Shown here: positions 1 through 8,845 of the stretch, one piece after another
Layout: each line of letters starts with the position of its first letter
Numbering within the stretch: position 1 is the first letter of the stretch
Assembly: GCF_014898095.1 (NCBI RefSeq)
Contig: NZ_CP062946.1
Span: 1,922,001 to 1,986,000, forward strand
Direction: 5' to 3'
Length of the DNA: 64,000 nt
Source of the DNA: Thalassotalea sp. LPB0316
GTDB lineage: Bacteria > Pseudomonadota > Gammaproteobacteria > Enterobacterales > Alteromonadaceae
Program-made: the position numbers and the translations under genes
Notes under the pieces: model-generated
The model's input: the letters and a program-made list of their open reading frames with translations, nothing else
Databases searched by the model: none
What the model was told of the DNA's origin: nothing

Positions 1-669
1 TTTAGGGACGAGGTATTTGAGGACTTTGGTATAACCCTGGCTCCTGAACAATACAGTATTATTCCAAACATAATCGACAGTAATGTTTTTCCATATGTTG
101 AAAAACAGCCGGAAAAACGCCTCAAAATCTTGTCTATAAGACCATATGCAAGTCGAAAATATGCTAACGACTTAACGGTTAAAGCTATCTTGGCATTAAA
201 AGATAAAGCATTTTTCAATGAGCTCGAGTTTACCTTGGTTGGCGATGGTGTTTTGTTTGAAGAAATTACCAAACCACTATTAGGATTGAAAAACATCAAA
301 CTCGTTCGAGGGTTTAAGTCTCAGAAGGAAATAGCAGAGCTTCATAAAGAGCATGGAATTTTTCTTACGCCCACAAGAATGGACTCTCAAGGTGTTTCTA
401 GAGACGAAGCGATGTCTTCTGGTTTGGTACCAATAACAACTAATGTTGCAGCTATACCTGAGTTTGTAGATAACTCATGTGGTTATGTTTCCCCAGCTGA
501 AGATTTTGAAGCAATGGCAAGCTCAATTGAGGAATTGTATTATTCACCTGAAAAGTTCCTATCTCTATCAAAAGCAGCATCGGCTCGTGTTAAAGCAACA
601 CTTTCTTTTGAACACACGATTAATAAAGAGTTAAGTCTTATCATGAACGGACTAGGTAATGAAGAGTAA
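1..669 (+). CDS. Glycosyltransferase family 4, C-terminal part (5' end outside window)
   Basis: The reading frame is open from the first base, so the gene starts upstream; an internal TTG at 130 is not a credible start. The visible 222 residues are the C-terminal Rossmann half of a GT-B enzyme. A segment near 'FLTPTRMDSQGVSRDEAMSSG' gives the E-x7-E type nucleotide-sugar motif, followed by a 'P.ITTNVAAIPEFV' loop as in GT4 enzymes. It probably transfers a sugar from a nucleotide donor in the cytoplasm during polysaccharide assembly. The stop overlaps the next start (659) by 11 bp, so the two genes are translationally linked. Donor and acceptor cannot be read from sequence. Confidence 0.85.
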   Translation, partial: FRDEVFEDFGITLAPEQYSIIPNIIDSNVFPYVEKQPEKRLKILSIRPYASRKYANDLTVKAILALKDKAFFNELEFTLVGDGVLFEEITKPLLGLKNIKLVRGFKSQKEIAELHKEHGIFLTPTRMDSQGVSRDEAMSSGLVPITTNVAAIPEFVDNSCGYVSPAEDFEAMASSIEELYYSPEKFLSLSKAASARVKATLSFEHTINKELSLIMNGLGNEE

Positions 670-2698
670 GGTTTTAGTTTTTGGTAGTAATGTATCTGCA
701 GATATTGTTAATCATCATTCAGGTGAAGGAAAGTTTGAATTAGTTGAGCACTATACTCGCTCTTCTCTTGCCTCAGTTACAAGTGAGCCTATTAGGAAAA
801 AACCGTCTTTAGAGGGGCTCAGCTCATCGCAAAAACGAGCACTTAAAAGAGACTTCTCTAAGGAGTTTATTCAGCAAGCGGTTTCAAAAGCTAGTTATCA
901 TTTATTACTTATCGACTTTCTTGATGAAAGGTTTCACCTTTTGGAAAACAATGATTTTATTGCAACTAGAACTGTTGAGTTTGTTTCCTCTAAGTCACGA
1001 TTAAATGGCTTTAAACTCATCGAAGCCTATAGTGAAGAGTACTTTCAAATGTGGCTTAAGGGGTGGCATAAGTTTTTAGAAACTATGAAACGTTTAAAGC
1101 TTTTAAACCGAATAAGGTTAAATAAAATCTTTAGGGTTTTGCCAGAAACGAAAGTTGATGAAGAAAAATCTGCAGTTGTTAAGCATAATCAATTTCTAGC
1201 TCGTCTTTATAAAGAGGCTGAGAAGTCTCTTAATGCCAATCAAGTTTATAATTATCCTGAGAAATTCTTTGATAGAAAAAGCTACGCAAGTGAAAGTCAA
1301 CTTGGGGATTATTCGGAAGAGTTTTACTTAAAAGGAAATAGGCAGTTAGTTCACGATAAAGGTTTAGCGGATTTGTTGGATAATATTATTACGTCAACAC
1401 CTAAATTGAAAATGTCGTTTAAAGAAAAAGTCTTAAAGTACATATCACAGGATCTTCCATTTACTCTGTTAAAAAAAAATGCGATAAAAAAACTAAAAAC
1501 AAGTCACAAAAAAGAGATTGCTACTTTTGTAAAGAGCGAAATATTTAACCCTGGAGTTAATTCACTGTCGTTTGGAACCGGTCAAGTAATAGAGTTTTTG
1601 TACAATAATCCCAACAAACTTAATACAAAAGATAGAAAACTACTGGTTTGTTTTAATGCTGCAGTTGGTCAAAGAGATGTTAAGTGTGGACCTTTTTTTT
1701 CAGGTATAGGTTTATCTGATGAATTAGGATTGCCTATCTTGAGTATTGCTGACCCTTTAGTATCTCAAAATGAGAATATTGGTCTAGCATGGTATGCCGG
1801 AGGAGAGAACTCAAATGGTCTACAATTACAACTGACCGAGTTACTTGAGCAGGTTTATAAGCAACACGGCTTAGAGCTTATTATTTTTGGTGGCTCTGGT
1901 GGTGGTTTTGCGTCATTAGTTCAAGCTACTAGATTAACTATTCCAGCCACTATTGTAGTTTGGAATCCACAGACGTCAATTCTTAATTATTTAAAAGAGC
2001 CTGTTAGCGATTATGTAAATACAGCATTTAGAGAATTTAGGGCAAAAGCTGATTTTTCCTACAAGCAAACTCTCGATTGGTTTGGTATTCAGCATGAAGT
2101 ATTTGCTGATCAAGTAAAAGAACAAATAAAATTGGTCTATTTACAAAATCAGAGTGATAACCATAGGAATATACACGCTATTCCGTTTATGAAAGCTGAA
2201 TGTTGGACTCGAATTGGAAGTGCATCTTTTGAAAGCTCGAATCAAAAGCTTTTGATGTGTTTTGGGAATTGGGGAAGAGGACATGTAGCTCCGAGTAAAC
2301 CATTACTTACTGCTCTGTTTAATGGTATTGTTTTTGACAAACATCAAAGCCATGTTATCCATAGCTTAGCTGATATAGGTCCATTAATTGATGATCGTTT
2401 AGTGCCATATATAAATGTATCTGAATTTTCTCCTAACGTTAAAATAAAATTAAATACATGTAGGAGCGGTGAAACGATTAAATGTTGGGCCGATATAGCA
2501 GGAAATGAACTAGATATAAAGTTGCTCAAATACTCTTTCAGATTGCATGTAAATGGTAAACCTATATTGGGATGTGAATATCAAAGTGACTCTAATTATA
2601 GTTTTGAATATGACAAAGATTTGAAGAACCTTAGAGTTGAACTTCGAATACAAGATAAGCTTGGTACTATTTTAAGGCTTTATGCTGACGTTAAATAG
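659..2698 (+). CDS. DUF6270 domain fused to an alpha/beta-hydrolase domain
   Basis: This 679-residue protein has two parts. Residues about 1-230 resemble DUF6270: an N-terminal 'LVFGSNVSAD' strand-loop, 'YTRSSLAS' and 'DERFHLLENNDFIATR', all matched in the separate gene at 2753. Residues about 330-600 look like an alpha/beta hydrolase with a 'GGSGGG' nucleophile elbow (Ser413) and a later 'NDNHRN'-like segment that could carry the acid or histidine. An all-beta tail follows. No signal peptide is visible, so it probably acts in the cytoplasm, perhaps as an esterase or acyltransferase on the glycan or its precursor; that is inference from fold and context. The start ATG overlaps the upstream stop. 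The order of domains equals the order of the next two genes, which suggests fusion or fission of one functional unit. Confidence 0.7.
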   Translation: MKSKVLVFGSNVSADIVNHHSGEGKFELVEHYTRSSLASVTSEPIRKKPSLEGLSSSQKRALKRDFSKEFIQQAVSKASYHLLLIDFLDERFHLLENNDFIATRTVEFVSSKSRLNGFKLIEAYSEEYFQMWLKGWHKFLETMKRLKLLNRIRLNKIFRVLPETKVDEEKSAVVKHNQFLARLYKEAEKSLNANQVYNYPEKFFDRKSYASESQLGDYSEEFYLKGNRQLVHDKGLADLLDNIITSTPKLKMSFKEKVLKYISQDLPFTLLKKNAIKKLKTSHKKEIATFVKSEIFNPGVNSLSFGTGQVIEFLYNNPNKLNTKDRKLLVCFNAAVGQRDVKCGPFFSGIGLSDELGLPILSIADPLVSQNENIGLAWYAGGENSNGLQLQLTELLEQVYKQHGLELIIFGGSGGGFASLVQATRLTIPATIVVWNPQTSILNYLKEPVSDYVNTAFREFRAKADFSYKQTLDWFGIQHEVFADQVKEQIKLVYLQNQSDNHRNIHAIPFMKAECWTRIGSASFESSNQKLLMCFGNWGRGHVAPSKPLLTALFNGIVFDKHQSHVIHSLADIGPLIDDRLVPYINVSEFSPNVKIKLNTCRSGETIKCWADIAGNELDIKLLKYSFRLHVNGKPILGCEYQSDSNYSFEYDKDLKNLRVELRIQDKLGTILRLYADVK

Positions 2699-2752
2699 AT
2701 ATAGTACTCTAGTATATATTAACAAAAAAATTGAGAAAAGAAGTATATTAAT

Positions 2753-3490
2753 ATGGTTAAATCATTAGCAATATTAGGTAGTTGTGTTTCTAGAGATGCA
2801 TATGAGCTAGTAAAAGGGTTAGCTCGACTAGATTTTTATGCTGCTAGATCATCGCTTGCAAGTATTTACGGTGGAAGTTCACTAAATATAAGCGAGGTAG
2901 ATCTCGAGATTCCTGGTAAGGGAAAATTTGAAATTAGAATGCTTAGTTATGATATCAATAAATATTCAAAGAGATTGATCTTGGAGTCTGATACTCAGTA
3001 TATCATGTATGACGGTATCGATGAGCGATTTGATTTATTAGAGGTTGGTAATACATTAATTACGAGATCAAATTATCTTGTAAACACTGATTTTGGTAAG
3101 TCACTGGAAAGTTCCAAAATAATAAAGAGGAATAGCCCAGATATTTTGTCTATTTGGAAGAGCGCGGCTGATAAATTTTGCCATGATGTAGCTGATAAAA
3201 AAGTTATTATTCATAAAGCATTGTGGTCCACTTCGTACAAAAATCATGATTCTAATGAAGTAATAGAGTTTGATGATGAAGAAAGACGTATGGCTGAACA
3301 GCAAAATTTAATATTGAACGATTACTATGATTATTTAGAAAGTAAGCTTGATAATGCTTTTGTTATTGATGTTCCTAAGGAACTCGTTTATTCAGATTAT
3401 GCCCATAAATGGGGCCGTGATTTTTTCCATTATGGACAAGAATACTATGATTATGTTGCGAAAGAGTTAAAAAAAATATTGGGAGATTAG
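2753..3490 (+). CDS. DUF6270 domain protein
   Basis: A 245-residue stand-alone DUF6270 protein. Family hallmarks seen are 'LAILGSCVSRDAYE' near the N-terminus, 'YAARSSLASIYG' around residue 33, 'YDGIDERFDLLEV' around 90, and a C-terminal 'DFFHYGQEYYDYV'. The N-terminal Gly-Ser-Cys loop and the late histidine recall SGNH-type hydrolases, but that is only a suggestion; the family is uncharacterised. It shares clear motif-by-motif similarity with the first third of the upstream fusion protein. It sits 54 bp downstream of that gene and 56 bp upstream of a hydrolase gene, in the same direction, inside the glycan locus. Confidence 0.75.
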   Translation: MVKSLAILGSCVSRDAYELVKGLARLDFYAARSSLASIYGGSSLNISEVDLEIPGKGKFEIRMLSYDINKYSKRLILESDTQYIMYDGIDERFDLLEVGNTLITRSNYLVNTDFGKSLESSKIIKRNSPDILSIWKSAADKFCHDVADKKVIIHKALWSTSYKNHDSNEVIEFDDEERRMAEQQNLILNDYYDYLESKLDNAFVIDVPKELVYSDYAHKWGRDFFHYGQEYYDYVAKELKKILGD

Positions 3491-3546
3491 ACTTTTTTAG
3501 GTTAGCTCTAAAATATAGTTGAATTTAAAAAGGTAATTAAATAAGT

Positions 3547-4302
3547 ATGAGCTTTAATGATGTAAACCCACAAGAAGATAGGTTATTTAAATCTAAGAAC
3601 CGATATTTAATTTATTCTATTAAAAAAAGAACAGCGTCTAACAAACTAGTTTTCGTTTTTTCTGGAGTAGACGCTACACCAGGGTTCTGTCGAATGTCAT
3701 ATTATTCTCTACACGAAGAATTAAATGAAAATACTGTACATGTAATGGATAATTACGGAACTCATGGCTGTTATCTGCTGAATGTTTCTGGTGATGCTCA
3801 AATTAGAAATGTGACTATAAGTTTAATAAAAGAACTACAACAAGAACTCAATATATCATTAGAGAATACGTATTTTGTAGGGACGTCTAAAGGCGGTACT
3901 ACTGCGCTACTGTACTCGCTAATGTTAGGTGGTGGTAATGTGTTAGCTGGTGAACCACAAATCAAACTCGGAGAATTTATTTATGGTGATAGGTGGGAAG
4001 ATCTAGAACAGTTTAGAGCGTTAGCTTATGCGATTTTAGGTAGAGTGGACGTTGATGACAAAGAAAAATTAAATCAACTAGTTTTCGAAATTATTGAAAG
4101 ATATGGCCCTCGATATAAAGGTAAAATAGAGATTATTTACGGAAGTAATACCGGATATGGCCCAACTCATATTTTTCCTTTCTATGAGTTGTCTCAAAAA
4201 GTAGAAATTGATGGTCGTATTAAGCTTTTTGAGCAAGAGTTTTCTGATCATGGAGAAGTCGTTCAGCCATTCTTAGATAGACTAACAAAGATTTTTGACT
4301 AG
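3547..4302 (+). CDS. Alpha/beta-hydrolase-fold protein, polysaccharide-locus type
   Basis: A 251-residue protein with an alpha/beta-hydrolase layout. An N-terminal 'LVFVFSGVDA' strand is followed by a loop that could form the oxyanion hole, then 'YFVGTSKGGTTALLY' with a G-x-S-x-G elbow (Ser114), and a late 'YGPTHIFPFYEL' and 'FSDHGEVVQPF' where the catalytic histidine would lie. It lacks a signal peptide. Similar hydrolases occur in capsule and accessory-Sec loci, where they are proposed to move or remove acyl groups. Here it follows a DUF6270 gene, mirroring the fusion at 659. Substrate is unknown. Confidence 0.7.
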   Translation: MSFNDVNPQEDRLFKSKNRYLIYSIKKRTASNKLVFVFSGVDATPGFCRMSYYSLHEELNENTVHVMDNYGTHGCYLLNVSGDAQIRNVTISLIKELQQELNISLENTYFVGTSKGGTTALLYSLMLGGGNVLAGEPQIKLGEFIYGDRWEDLEQFRALAYAILGRVDVDDKEKLNQLVFEIIERYGPRYKGKIEIIYGSNTGYGPTHIFPFYELSQKVEIDGRIKLFEQEFSDHGEVVQPFLDRLTKIFD

Positions 4303-4636
4303 CTTTACACTTTTTTCTATTTTTGAGTATAAAGTTTTATTTGCTATTAGGTTTATTGGTATCAATATGGCGAGAAAGCCTATTTATTACGATAATTTTC
4401 AATCTGAACTATCGACAAGTAGCTTTAATATTAGGGGACCATTGAGCTTATATATGAATGACTATTTTAAGCAGCCGAATAAACTGTTACTTTTTTCGAG
4501 CATTATGGTGAAACATCGTTATCGAAAGCTGAAGAATGTAAAAGAGGTTTTGATTGCTTTTTGTCACAACTTTAGTTTGTATACCAAGCAAATATTTATG
4601 AATTTTACTACTCTTTACAGCGTGACATCAAATTGA
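4295..4636 (+). CDS. Small unknown ORF, translationally coupled
   Basis: A 113-codon frame that fills an otherwise empty 330-bp gap. It begins inside the end of the hydrolase gene; a better start may be the ATG at 4367 ('MARKPIYYDNFQ'), giving 89 residues. I do not recognise the product. It is rich in aromatic and basic residues and has no clear membrane segment. Its TGA stop overlaps the TTG start of the next gene in a 4-bp TTGA junction, which favours real translation. It could equally be a decayed remnant of a longer locus gene. Confidence 0.35.
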   Translation: MTSFTLFSIFEYKVLFAIRFIGINMARKPIYYDNFQSELSTSSFNIRGPLSLYMNDYFKQPNKLLLFSSIMVKHRYRKLKNVKEVLIAFCHNFSLYTKQIFMNFTTLYSVTSN

Positions 4637-6537
4637 ATGTAAATAACCAAACAGTGGAATGTGAAGATAACCAATCAGATCTTGAAGCTGAGCTAAGAGG
4701 TTTGCAAAACGAAAATGACTTTCTTACGCAAAGGCTCAAGGAGCTAAAACACAGTACTACTTATCAACTGAGTTACCACATTAATAAAGCGGGGACGCTT
4801 AGAGGCTTTTTACGATTTCCATTAGCTTTTTACAAAGTACTCAAGCAATACAAGCAAAAAGCGGATGCAAAGAAAGCTAAAGAACAAGCCGATAACGCAC
4901 TATTTATCGAGTTTAAAGGAGATAAGCACGCTGAGCAACTCCGTATAGAGCAAGTAAGGGCAAAGTTTAAACAGTGTTTGGCTAGTGAAAATAAATTAAA
5001 GGTAGCCTCAATTCTTGATGAATTTTCATTTGGTTGTTTTGCGCCAGAATGTGAACTTTTTCAACTTTCTGCTGTTAATATTCAAGATCAGCTAGACGAA
5101 TTTAAACCAGATTTAATTTTTATTGAGTCTGCATGGCAAGGCAAGAATGGTGAATGGTTTAAGAAGGTGCGCCATGTTTCAAAAGAGCTGATCGAAGTAT
5201 TGAGGTGGGCAAGGGCAAACCATGTACCAACGGCTTTTTGGAATAAAGAAGATCCTGTACATTTTTCAGCATTTTTACCTATTGCTCGATTAGTTGATTT
5301 TGTTTTTACTACCGATAGCCGTTGTTTAGAACGGTATAAAGAGGCGCTTCAACATGAGCGGGTGAGTGTTTTACCGTTTGCAGCTCAACCACGTATACAC
5401 AACCCGATAGAGCAATTCGAGCGTTGGGATAAGGTTTGCTTTGCCGGTTCGTATTATAAAAACTACCCACAAAGGCAGTTGGACTTTGAGTCATTATTCA
5501 ATGGTGTAACTAAACTTAAGGGTATAGACATTTATGATAGAAATTTTAATGTCGAAAATTCACAAAACGTTTTTCCTGAAAAATTTCAAAAGTACATTAA
5601 AGGCAGTTTACCATTTGATCAGATAGCTAAAGCCTACAAAGGTTATAATTTTGGCCTTAATATGAATACTATCAAAGACTCACCAACAATGTTTGCGCGA
5701 AGAGTTTATGAGTTGATGGCTTCAAACACTATAGTCGTGAGTAATTACGCTAAGGGTATAGAGGAAGTGTTTGGTGATTTGGTTATAAATAGTGATGATG
5801 CAAATGAAATAGCCGATCAGTTAAGAGCTTCTTGTAATGATGTGAGCCAATACCGAAAAATGCGCCTGCGAGCACTGAGGGAAGTTATGAGTAATCACAC
5901 TTATTTTCATCGCGTGTTATTGCTTCAATCATTGATCGCCGGCCAAGCTATAGAAAGTAAAATACCGTCGGTGATTGTTGTTTGTTTTGCTTCCAAGCAA
6001 GAAGAGTGTATGTCGGTAATAGAGCAATTTAGTCATCTTAGTTATAAAAATAAAAGACTTGTCTTTATAGCTACAAGTCATATTGAGCTCGAAGGGTATA
6101 ATGTCATTAATATTGAGCACGGATGTGAACAATTATTATCGACTATTCAAGAGCACGATTATGTCGCTTTTATGAGTAAACAAGATTGGTATGGCAAAGC
6201 ATATTTAACGGATCTTACTTTAGCTTTTCAGTATGCCGATATTTCCTGCTCAGGAAAGAACGCTCGGTATGTTAACGAAAACAACCATCTTTCTTTAGTA
6301 GAAGAGCATACACAGTATCGTCCTATTGAGCGACTACCTGCTCGATCATCAATGATTGACACAAAAAAGGTGTCATTAAATTGGCTCGACCAAAATATTC
6401 AACAAATCGAACAGGCAAGCTTCTCAACTGATCAGGCTCTTGCTATTGATGAATTTAATTATTGTCAACATGGGGCTGAAATTAGTAGCGTAAATGCACG
6501 CGATAATAATATCGTGGAGGCAATCAATGTTGAGTAA
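4633..6537 (+). CDS. CgeB-like glycosyltransferase with N-terminal coiled coil
   Basis: A 634-residue protein starting at TTG 4633 (a GTG at 4654 is an alternative). Residues about 10-90 form a charged coiled coil ending in 'STTYQLSYHI', a motif common after coiled coils in polysaccharide glycosyltransferases. Residues about 110-430 match the CgeB/GT-B type: 'FKPDLIFIESAW', 'TAFWNKEDPVHF', 'DFVFTTDSRCLERY', 'VCFAGSYYKNYPQR', and a C-terminal 'SPTMFARRVYELMASNTIVVSNYAKGI' donor site. Residues about 440-600 form a further alpha/beta region that resembles a reduced GT-A fold without an obvious DxD. It overlaps the next gene by 11 bp. It probably adds a sugar in the cytoplasm; specificity is unknown. 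Confidence 0.75.
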   Translation: MNVNNQTVECEDNQSDLEAELRGLQNENDFLTQRLKELKHSTTYQLSYHINKAGTLRGFLRFPLAFYKVLKQYKQKADAKKAKEQADNALFIEFKGDKHAEQLRIEQVRAKFKQCLASENKLKVASILDEFSFGCFAPECELFQLSAVNIQDQLDEFKPDLIFIESAWQGKNGEWFKKVRHVSKELIEVLRWARANHVPTAFWNKEDPVHFSAFLPIARLVDFVFTTDSRCLERYKEALQHERVSVLPFAAQPRIHNPIEQFERWDKVCFAGSYYKNYPQRQLDFESLFNGVTKLKGIDIYDRNFNVENSQNVFPEKFQKYIKGSLPFDQIAKAYKGYNFGLNMNTIKDSPTMFARRVYELMASNTIVVSNYAKGIEEVFGDLVINSDDANEIADQLRASCNDVSQYRKMRLRALREVMSNHTYFHRVLLLQSLIAGQAIESKIPSVIVVCFASKQEECMSVIEQFSHLSYKNKRLVFIATSHIELEGYNVINIEHGCEQLLSTIQEHDYVAFMSKQDWYGKAYLTDLTLAFQYADISCSGKNARYVNENNHLSLVEEHTQYRPIERLPARSSMIDTKKVSLNWLDQNIQQIEQASFSTDQALAIDEFNYCQHGAEISSVNARDNNIVEAINVE

Positions 6538-7711
6538 AAACGAACTAGCAAAAGAGATCAAGCGACTAGAGGCAAAAAATAAATCGCTAAAATCAGAAAT
6601 ATCAATGATTAAAATAAGCGCTAGTTACAAATTGGCTCAGCAAATTGTTGAACGCTGTAAGAGTAAAGTAGGGCTGCTTACGTTACCATTTTTTATTGTT
6701 AATCAATTTTTGGTTCGTAAACTGAAAAAATTCATTAAATTTAATGGCCATATACCTAAGCACTTTTCTGAAGAAGATTTGGGTATTGATATTACTACTC
6801 AAAGCTACAAACAAGGTGTATCGGTATTAATTCCTTGTTACAACGGAGAGGTATTTGTTAATCGTTGCCTCGATTCATTGGCCAAACAAAGCTTACCTAA
6901 AGCGCTTGTTGAAGTGATTATTATCTTAAATGGTAGGTTAGATAACTCACTTAACATAATTAATTCTTTTCAGGAAGAGCACCCAGAGTTATTAATTCGC
7001 GTAGAGTCTCTTGAAGAAGCGAATGTCAGCCGAGCGAGAAATCAGGCAATTGAGTCTGCAACCAGAGAGTTCTCAATTTTTTTAGATATCGATGATGAAA
7101 TATCCGCTAATTATCTCAAAAATTTGCTAGATATGGCGAAGTTAAATACCGTGGTTTTCGCAAATATAAAAGATGTATTAATTTATAGTGACGAAGCTAA
7201 AGGCGATTCGGGTAAACTTGAATTAAGTAACCAAAATCATAAGCTGAGCTTTGATGATGTCATGCCATTGGTTAGTAAAAACGCTTGTAAACTTATCCCA
7301 ACCCAGTTACTAAAGCAGTTAAAATATAATAAGACATTAAAAAGTGGTGAAGACGTAGTATTTATGAGTGAGCTTTTTGCGAAACTAAAGCCACAAATAA
7401 CTTTATGTAAACACTTTAATGAAACATTTTACATTCGTCATGTAACGGATAACTCAGTTAGTCGTAAAGCGAGTAGTTACGAGTTTTGTGTGAGTCAAAG
7501 GCTTGAGGTTATAGCGCAACTCGATAGCTTGTTATCACAACAAACTAATAAATTATCTAAATACTTGTTGCTAAATTTTATTAATTTTCAATTAAACTTT
7601 GTTGCTGATTATATTTTAAATAACCAGGAGTCATATAAAATATTGTTGCAAGATAAGCGACTCAATACCATTAACTTTGATATTGAAACGGCGATCAACA
7701 GGAAAATATAA
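6527..7711 (+). CDS. Glycosyltransferase family 2 with N-terminal coiled coil
   Basis: The start at 6527 is chosen because a GGAGG ribosome-binding site lies at 6516-6520; an upstream ATG (6494) in the same frame lacks one. The protein has 394 residues. A short coiled coil (about 3-30) ends in 'SASYKLAQQI', the same motif as in the preceding gene. A GT-A domain runs from 'VSVLIPCYNGEVFVNRCLDSLAKQS' (about residue 100) through 'NVSRARNQAIE' to 'FLDIDDEI', the metal-binding acidic motif. It should transfer a sugar from a nucleotide donor in the cytoplasm. It overlaps the upstream gene by 11 bp and is probably cotranscribed. Confidence 0.85.
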   Translation: MLSKNELAKEIKRLEAKNKSLKSEISMIKISASYKLAQQIVERCKSKVGLLTLPFFIVNQFLVRKLKKFIKFNGHIPKHFSEEDLGIDITTQSYKQGVSVLIPCYNGEVFVNRCLDSLAKQSLPKALVEVIIILNGRLDNSLNIINSFQEEHPELLIRVESLEEANVSRARNQAIESATREFSIFLDIDDEISANYLKNLLDMAKLNTVVFANIKDVLIYSDEAKGDSGKLELSNQNHKLSFDDVMPLVSKNACKLIPTQLLKQLKYNKTLKSGEDVVFMSELFAKLKPQITLCKHFNETFYIRHVTDNSVSRKASSYEFCVSQRLEVIAQLDSLLSQQTNKLSKYLLLNFINFQLNFVADYILNNQESYKILLQDKRLNTINFDIETAINRKI

Positions 7712-7735
7712 CGTGACGATGTTGTTTGTTTAAAT

Positions 7736-8845
7736 ATGTGTAAGTTAACCATTATTGCTCCTGTCCACAAAGCAACTGATATTAGAGTTGTTAAGAAGCA
7801 GTGCGTAACGGCGGTAAAAGCTGGCTTATCTGTCACATTATTCGCGCGAGGTGCGTTAGACCCTGCTTTAGTAGGAAAAGTTGAATACAATGAACTTAAA
7901 TACAACTCTCGCTTTCAACGCTTTTTGCTACAACCCTCGTTATTTAGACATGCATTAAAAACAAACGCTGATATTTTTCATATTCACAACCCTGATACTT
8001 TACTTATAGGTTTGTTGTTAAAGCTCAGTGGTAAGAAGGTTGTTTATGATTCTCATGAGTTTTTTAAAGAAAAAATTATGCTCAGGCAATGGGTCCCTTT
8101 AATTGTTAGGCCTCTCTTGGCCTCATTTGTCGACTCTCTCGAAAGATTAAGCTCCAAGCTGTTCGATGCAACTATAGTTACCCAATTACGACAATTAAAC
8201 CGTTTTCATAACACTGTATTAATTGGTAATGCGCCAATATATAGTGAAAAAGTTTTGCCCCCCAAGCCGCCTGTATCTTCTAAATTAGCATTAGTCTACT
8301 TGGGAGGAGTTAGTCAGGATAGGGGGGTCAATTATATGCTTGAGTTAGTAACGAACATGAACAAGCAACAACCGACTCATCTTTATATCATTGGCCCGAT
8401 TATCAATGAAAAAAATAGCAGCCAAATTTTACATAGGATTCAACAAAATCAATATTCTGAATACTTGGGAGAGTTAGAGCAAAAACGTGCTTTTGACTAT
8501 GTCCAAAAAAGTCATTTCGGCTTGGCAGTTTTAAAAGATGTGGCCGATTATAAATATTCTGACCCTAATAAGCTTTATGAATACATGATTAATGGTACGT
8601 TGTATATTGCTTCATCGTTTAAAAGCTGGAGAGAAAAATTAGAAAAAGATACCGATGGAATATTTGTCGATGTAGCGGATATTAATTCTGAACTTGTTAG
8701 TAAGTTGATTAATATTGCTGAATCAGAAGAGCAATATCGCTTAAGCGTTGAGAAAAACCAAAAGTTTATTAAAGATAAGTATAATTGGCAGCTAATTGAA
8801 GCCCCTAAATTAATAGCGTTATACGAAGAGTTAATATCACAATGA
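7736..8845 (+). CDS. Glycosyltransferase family 4
   Basis: A 369-residue GT-B enzyme. The N-terminal acceptor half carries 'IIAPVHKATDIRVVKKQ', 'DIFHIHNPDTLLIGLLLK' and 'VVYDSHEFF', all typical GT4 features. The C-terminal donor half has 'LVYLGGVSQDRGVNYMLEL' and 'DPNKLYEYMINGTLYIAS', where the glutamate normally contacts the nucleotide sugar. No signal peptide or membrane segment is seen. The stop overlaps the next start in ATGA. Acceptor and sugar cannot be assigned. Confidence 0.87.
   Translation: MCKLTIIAPVHKATDIRVVKKQCVTAVKAGLSVTLFARGALDPALVGKVEYNELKYNSRFQRFLLQPSLFRHALKTNADIFHIHNPDTLLIGLLLKLSGKKVVYDSHEFFKEKIMLRQWVPLIVRPLLASFVDSLERLSSKLFDATIVTQLRQLNRFHNTVLIGNAPIYSEKVLPPKPPVSSKLALVYLGGVSQDRGVNYMLELVTNMNKQQPTHLYIIGPIINEKNSSQILHRIQQNQYSEYLGELEQKRAFDYVQKSHFGLAVLKDVADYKYSDPNKLYEYMINGTLYIASSFKSWREKLEKDTDGIFVDVADINSELVSKLINIAESEEQYRLSVEKNQKFIKDKYNWQLIEAPKLIALYEELISQ

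Noticed and set aside
130..669. Separate gene starting at TTG 130
   Set aside because: The frame is open to base 1 with glycosyltransferase sequence upstream, so it is the 3' part of a longer gene.
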